Source: Haliclystus octoradiatus (taxonomy: Eukaryota; Cnidaria; Staurozoa; Stauromedusae; Haliclystidae). From it: a stretch of 64,000 nt of DNA. Each line of letters begins with the position of its first letter. The stretch's first letter is position 1. Where the stretch lies: assembly GCA_916610825.1 (NCBI GenBank), contig OU744451.1:17073307-17137306 (forward strand), written 5' to 3'. The notes under the pieces were generated by a model. It had not been told where the DNA came from. It saw only the letters and a list, made by a program, of their open reading frames with translations, and made no database searches. Shown one piece after another: positions 48,087-64,000 of this stretch. The position numbers and the translations under genes were made by a program.

Positions 48087-49799
48087 ACACCAGAATGCTC
48101 ATTCTTCGATATAATTGTCATAAGTAATGTAACTACCAAAAAACCAACGATGAATAATTGAAATTGAAATACAAAGAAAAACAGACAAAATCTTGCTGCT
48201 CCCTTTCCCCTTGTTGATGATGCGTCTTCTAAGATAACAGATCGTTGTGCTAGCTGGCTGCAACTAAGCTGGCGAGTGACAAAAAACCAAGCCTTTTCAG
48301 ACCGGGAAATGTCGCAGTTGTTGAGCGTGTGAAGAAACACAACAACTTTCAACTCTTCAAAAATGAACAGTAAATTATTTCCACCACCAATAAACAACAG
48401 ACATAAAGAATAAAACGTAAAGCAAAACTCCTCCGCAAATTATTTAAAGATGTATATGAAACTAACGGTGTTTGTTGTGATGAAACTCCAGTGCAGATTA
48501 TACTCCTGGCAACAACGCATCAACAAATTGAATTTGCCTGTGAAATGAATACACCGACGGAAGTAGGACGACTTTTCCTTTTCCCAAAGTTGACATTCAA
48601 ACGCTTGGCGACAGACAGATAATGAAAAAGAATTCAGGCAAAAGTTGGTTGATGTCTCATAACTGACGCACGAGTAACATTTGTTTGGCAGAGACAATAC
48701 ATAACAAGATGGTCATAAAAGCAAATGAACAAAAAAAAATCCACTTTGTTTGAAATCATTCATGCTTTTAAAAAACCGGATTTACGAAAGGTCACTCGAT
48801 AAGTTACATTCCAACACAGTTGAAATTTGACGCAGTTCACGTTTTTACTATGGAATGTGGAGAAAAATGCTACTTCCTTAGCGTACTTCAACCACCCCCA
48901 TAATTCAAAACAAAAGATCGTAGGACATTCCCATTTTAATCCAAACATTAAATTAAATTTATTTATTTAATAAACATTCTTCTTGATGATTTAGTTGAAT
49001 GGAAGCCTTACATCAGTTTTTATTATTTATTTACTGCATTTTAACGTGCTTACAAAACATACAGATCTTACAAAATGTGTAAGCTAAAAACGATAACGTC
49101 AGTTATTCAATAATATTGCGTAAGTTCAAATTGAATCAAAATTCTATTATGTCAAGCAAAATGATATATATGCCGTGTATGCTTTGTTATTAATTGATAT
49201 GTTTGTATAAAAAAGTACATAGGGATCGATTAGATATGGGGAGAGCAATTACCAAATAGAGCTTCATGTCCTTTATACCTGAACTTGCTTGAACCAAATC
49301 ATCGAGAGTCAGTCATGACCGTAGATGCGTGTTTTGTAAAACGTCCGATGGAAAAAACGCCGTTGGACGTTACGACAGGGAATGTAAATTTGATGATGAT
49401 GATATATTTTGAATGACTGTTCAAATCACAGCTGTATTCGTTTTTGGAAGCCTAGATAGATCGATCGTTAGCTATAAAGCTGATCGCTAGATTATGTACT
49501 TACAAGTAAAAAAGTTGAAGTTAGATGGAAAACAAATTTTAATTCGTAATTCTTACTCTGGTAAGACTGGCTATACAACAGTAAAGTAACTTTATAAAAT
49601 TCCGTAATATTTTCATATGGTAAATTCAAGTTGTAGAAAAGAAATAATTTATAAATTCAGGAATCATTCAAATGAGATATTTAGTTTGAGTTATTCATTT
49701 TAAATATCTTTATACTTTTACAGTATTAAATATATCTACTAACACAAACTTCCTTTTTAAATAATCTCTCTCTATATATATGCCTACAGTAACTCCATT
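48087..49799. other. 5' flank of the CAS gene and 3' flank of ORC5
   Basis: The first part must contain the 5'-UTR and promoter of the CAS gene. The minus-strand frame containing the CAS ATG is open upstream to an ATG at 48397 with hydrophobic content, probably by chance. No TATA box was chosen. The part near 49800 must hold the ORC5 3'-UTR. Nothing else is seen. Confidence 0.5.
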
Positions 49800-62194
<12,395 letters not shown>

Positions 62195-62529
62195 TGTCGC
62201 GAAACAGCCAAGTGTTATGATTTCATCTCAAAGAAACATATTGAAGTATGATCATAGAATAAACATCAAATCATGAATTGAGTTACAAATGGAATTTCTA
62301 ATCCCTTCTGTCCTTTCATATTCCTTTCTATGGTCCTCTATATTCCTTTCTATTGCCCATCGGCAGACATTTTTCGAAGTTTCCCGCAAAATTGAAATCG
62401 AGGTAGGGTTGGGGTTAGCGAGGTCATTACAACAAGAAGTACTTTGACTTTTCAATTCTAAGCGACTAAACTAGTGCTTGTTTTATTATTTTATATATAT
62501 CTATTATTTCTTTAGTTAGTAATTTAAGA
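62195..62529. promoter_or_regulatory. Shared divergent promoter region, ORC5 / MED18-like
   Basis: The two start codons face away from each other 335 bp apart, so both 5'-UTRs and core promoters must fit here unless a 5' intron exists. No TATA box is obvious for ORC5. This is typical of compact bidirectional housekeeping promoters. Confidence 0.7.
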
Positions 62530-62692
62530 ATGGAAAGTTTTCCAAAGAGGCAAAATCAAATACAATACTTTCTGCAAGGAAGTATCAAAAGTGAAAGATT
62601 GGATCCTCTGTTACACAGACTGCGAGGACTTTGTCAAAATGACCAAGAAAGTGATATCGAATTTGATGACCATGAGATGATTTACATGATGA
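62530..62692 (+). CDS. MED18: Mediator subunit 18-like, first exon
   Basis: 54 codons plus one base from the ATG to a GTATGT donor at 62693. The peptide contains the MED18 N-terminal blocks QYFLQGS, LLHRLRGLC and FDDHEM, in the right order and spacing as I know them from the family. MED18 is a head-module subunit of Mediator, bridging transcription factors and RNA polymerase II. Later exons were not found before the window ends, so the next intron is at least 1.3 kb. Confidence 0.85.
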
Positions 62693-64000
62693 GTATGTGT
62701 TGCATATAACTTTTTTCAAAAAACTGATTAATTACTATTTATAGCAATAATATATCATTAGCATTTAGGGTAGAGTGGGCAGGAAAATGACATTTGTATA
62801 GGGTTAAATAATATTCTAACAATAACGTCAATAAGTAATGTGATCAATAAAAATCTATTGAATTTTGGCTCCTGCGCCCCAGTCTGCATCTGGGATTTTG
62901 TCTGCCGATATTTTATAACGTTGATTTTCCTGCCAAAATTTTATGCTATTGCGCTGAGACGGAAAATATAGGCCTACACCAATTTGGCGTTTACTTTGAA
63001 GTATCATTGGCTTGCTTCTCCGGAGATCTCCGATGGGAAGCCGGTTGAATGCAGTCTGGCCTGTGCTGCTGTTCAGTCAATTTGTCATATGATTGTCGTC
63101 TCTTTTCAAACCTTTTCCGGTGTTACCACGAAAACTACCATACTGCTCAGATTGATAGCTGGTGATTGATGGATTAAAGCTTCGGTTGTGTGTTAATACC
63201 AAAAAGTTTAATACCGAAAATGTATTTGAACTAAAGTATTAGTTTGAACTTTTTTGGAAAACCGCCATTTTGTGAAATTTTCAGCATTAAACATTTTTTC
63301 AACAGCCTGCAATTTTTTCAACAACCGTAATATATCATACCGCTCGCAATTTTTAAAGGGCGTTAATGACGAAAGCAGAATTTGGCAACCGTGACTTCTA
63401 TACAGTGCGGTTTTTATGTTTCTTGACTTTAAATGTCTCTCACAATAAAACGGGTTAAATCACTCGACATAGAAGCATCTAAATTATACATATATGTTTT
63501 TACCCTAGGTGCTTGGTTGGTGAGCGGCAACAATAGTAAATGTGTGAGCACCCATTGACAAAAGGCAGACCTGACACCACCTTACTCGCATCACCAACCA
63601 GCTCCAATCACACTGCTTAGTCAGTGGAATTCCTAATTATACCCACCTTGGCACCATAGAGGAGAGGGAGGGTGGGAAAAGAAAGCATGCATAATAATTA
63701 CTCAGTAATCATTGCCAACAGTGATTGGTCAACATCAATCACAACAAACACAGAATCATAGAAAACCGTGATTGTACATCAATCACGTCAACGAGTCAAT
63801 GAGGTGGGAAAACAGCACATGCATGATTACCCAGGAATCATTGCAAACAGTGAGTGGTCAACAACCATCACAACAAACAGTGATTGAACAGCAATCACAA
63901 CAATCATAACACTCAGAGATAGATCAAACAAAGTCCCTGGACTTATGGCCAATAGTTGGTTAAACCTCAACAATAGAAATCCAAACAAACAGTTTACTTA
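62693..64000. other. MED18-like intron 1 (start), with a tandem-like repeat at the end
   Basis: No further exon recognised. From about 63660 to 63910 a unit of roughly 130 bp occurs twice (AGGTGGGAAAA..., CATGCAT..., AATCATTGC..., CAGTGA.TGGTCAAC, ATCACAACAAACA). It may continue past the window. Confidence 0.6.

Noticed and set aside
62984-63169. 61-codon frame downstream of MED18 exon 1
   Set aside because: Does not match any later MED18 block and has no acceptor in the right phase.

Overview
This is a 64 kb window of an AT-rich invertebrate animal genome. The genes have spliceosomal introns with GT-AG borders, the host genes are animal housekeeping and adhesion-signalling genes (ORC5, MED18, a CAS-family SH3 adaptor), and much of the remainder is transposon-derived. 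I cannot name the species. Small secreted ShK-domain genes fit many marine invertebrates, so phylum is left open.

Layout. 1-4.2 kb: a non-LTR retrotransposon (LINE) on the minus strand, with a CCCH zinc-finger ORF1 and an endonuclease/RT ORF2 that runs off the left edge, followed by an ~85-bp tandem repeat (4.2-5.3 kb). 5.3-14.8 kb: gene-free, with long-TIR transposons that make 9-bp target duplications and other repeats. 14.8-23.6 kb and 31.3-38.4 kb: two copies of a segmental duplication, each with two small genes for secreted proteins with two ShK domains. The copies have decayed in opposite ways: gene 1 is intact in copy B and damaged in copy A; gene 2 is intact in copy A and frameshifted in copy B. 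23.6-31.3 kb: nested DNA transposons. 38.5-48.1 kb: a complete three-exon CAS-family (p130Cas/BCAR1-like) gene on the minus strand. 49.8-62.2 kb: a complete five-exon ORC5 gene on the minus strand whose first intron holds a nested DNA-transposon pair and a very young LTR retrotransposon. 62.5 kb onward: first exon of a MED18-like gene, head-to-head with ORC5.

The least ordinary feature is a 242-bp insertion in duplication copy B (34609-34850). It carries two direct copies of a hammerhead self-cleaving ribozyme motif with cleavage sites 183 nt apart, is flanked by a 10-bp target duplication, and is absent from the matching position in copy A. This is the structure expected of an animal retrozyme, a small non-coding circular-RNA retroelement.

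The second notable item is the LTR element. Gag and protease are joined by a textbook -1 frameshift signal (G GGA AAC, 7-nt spacer, stem-loop). Its LTRs differ at 1 of 247 positions, and its primer-binding site does not look like a normal tRNA 3'-end site.
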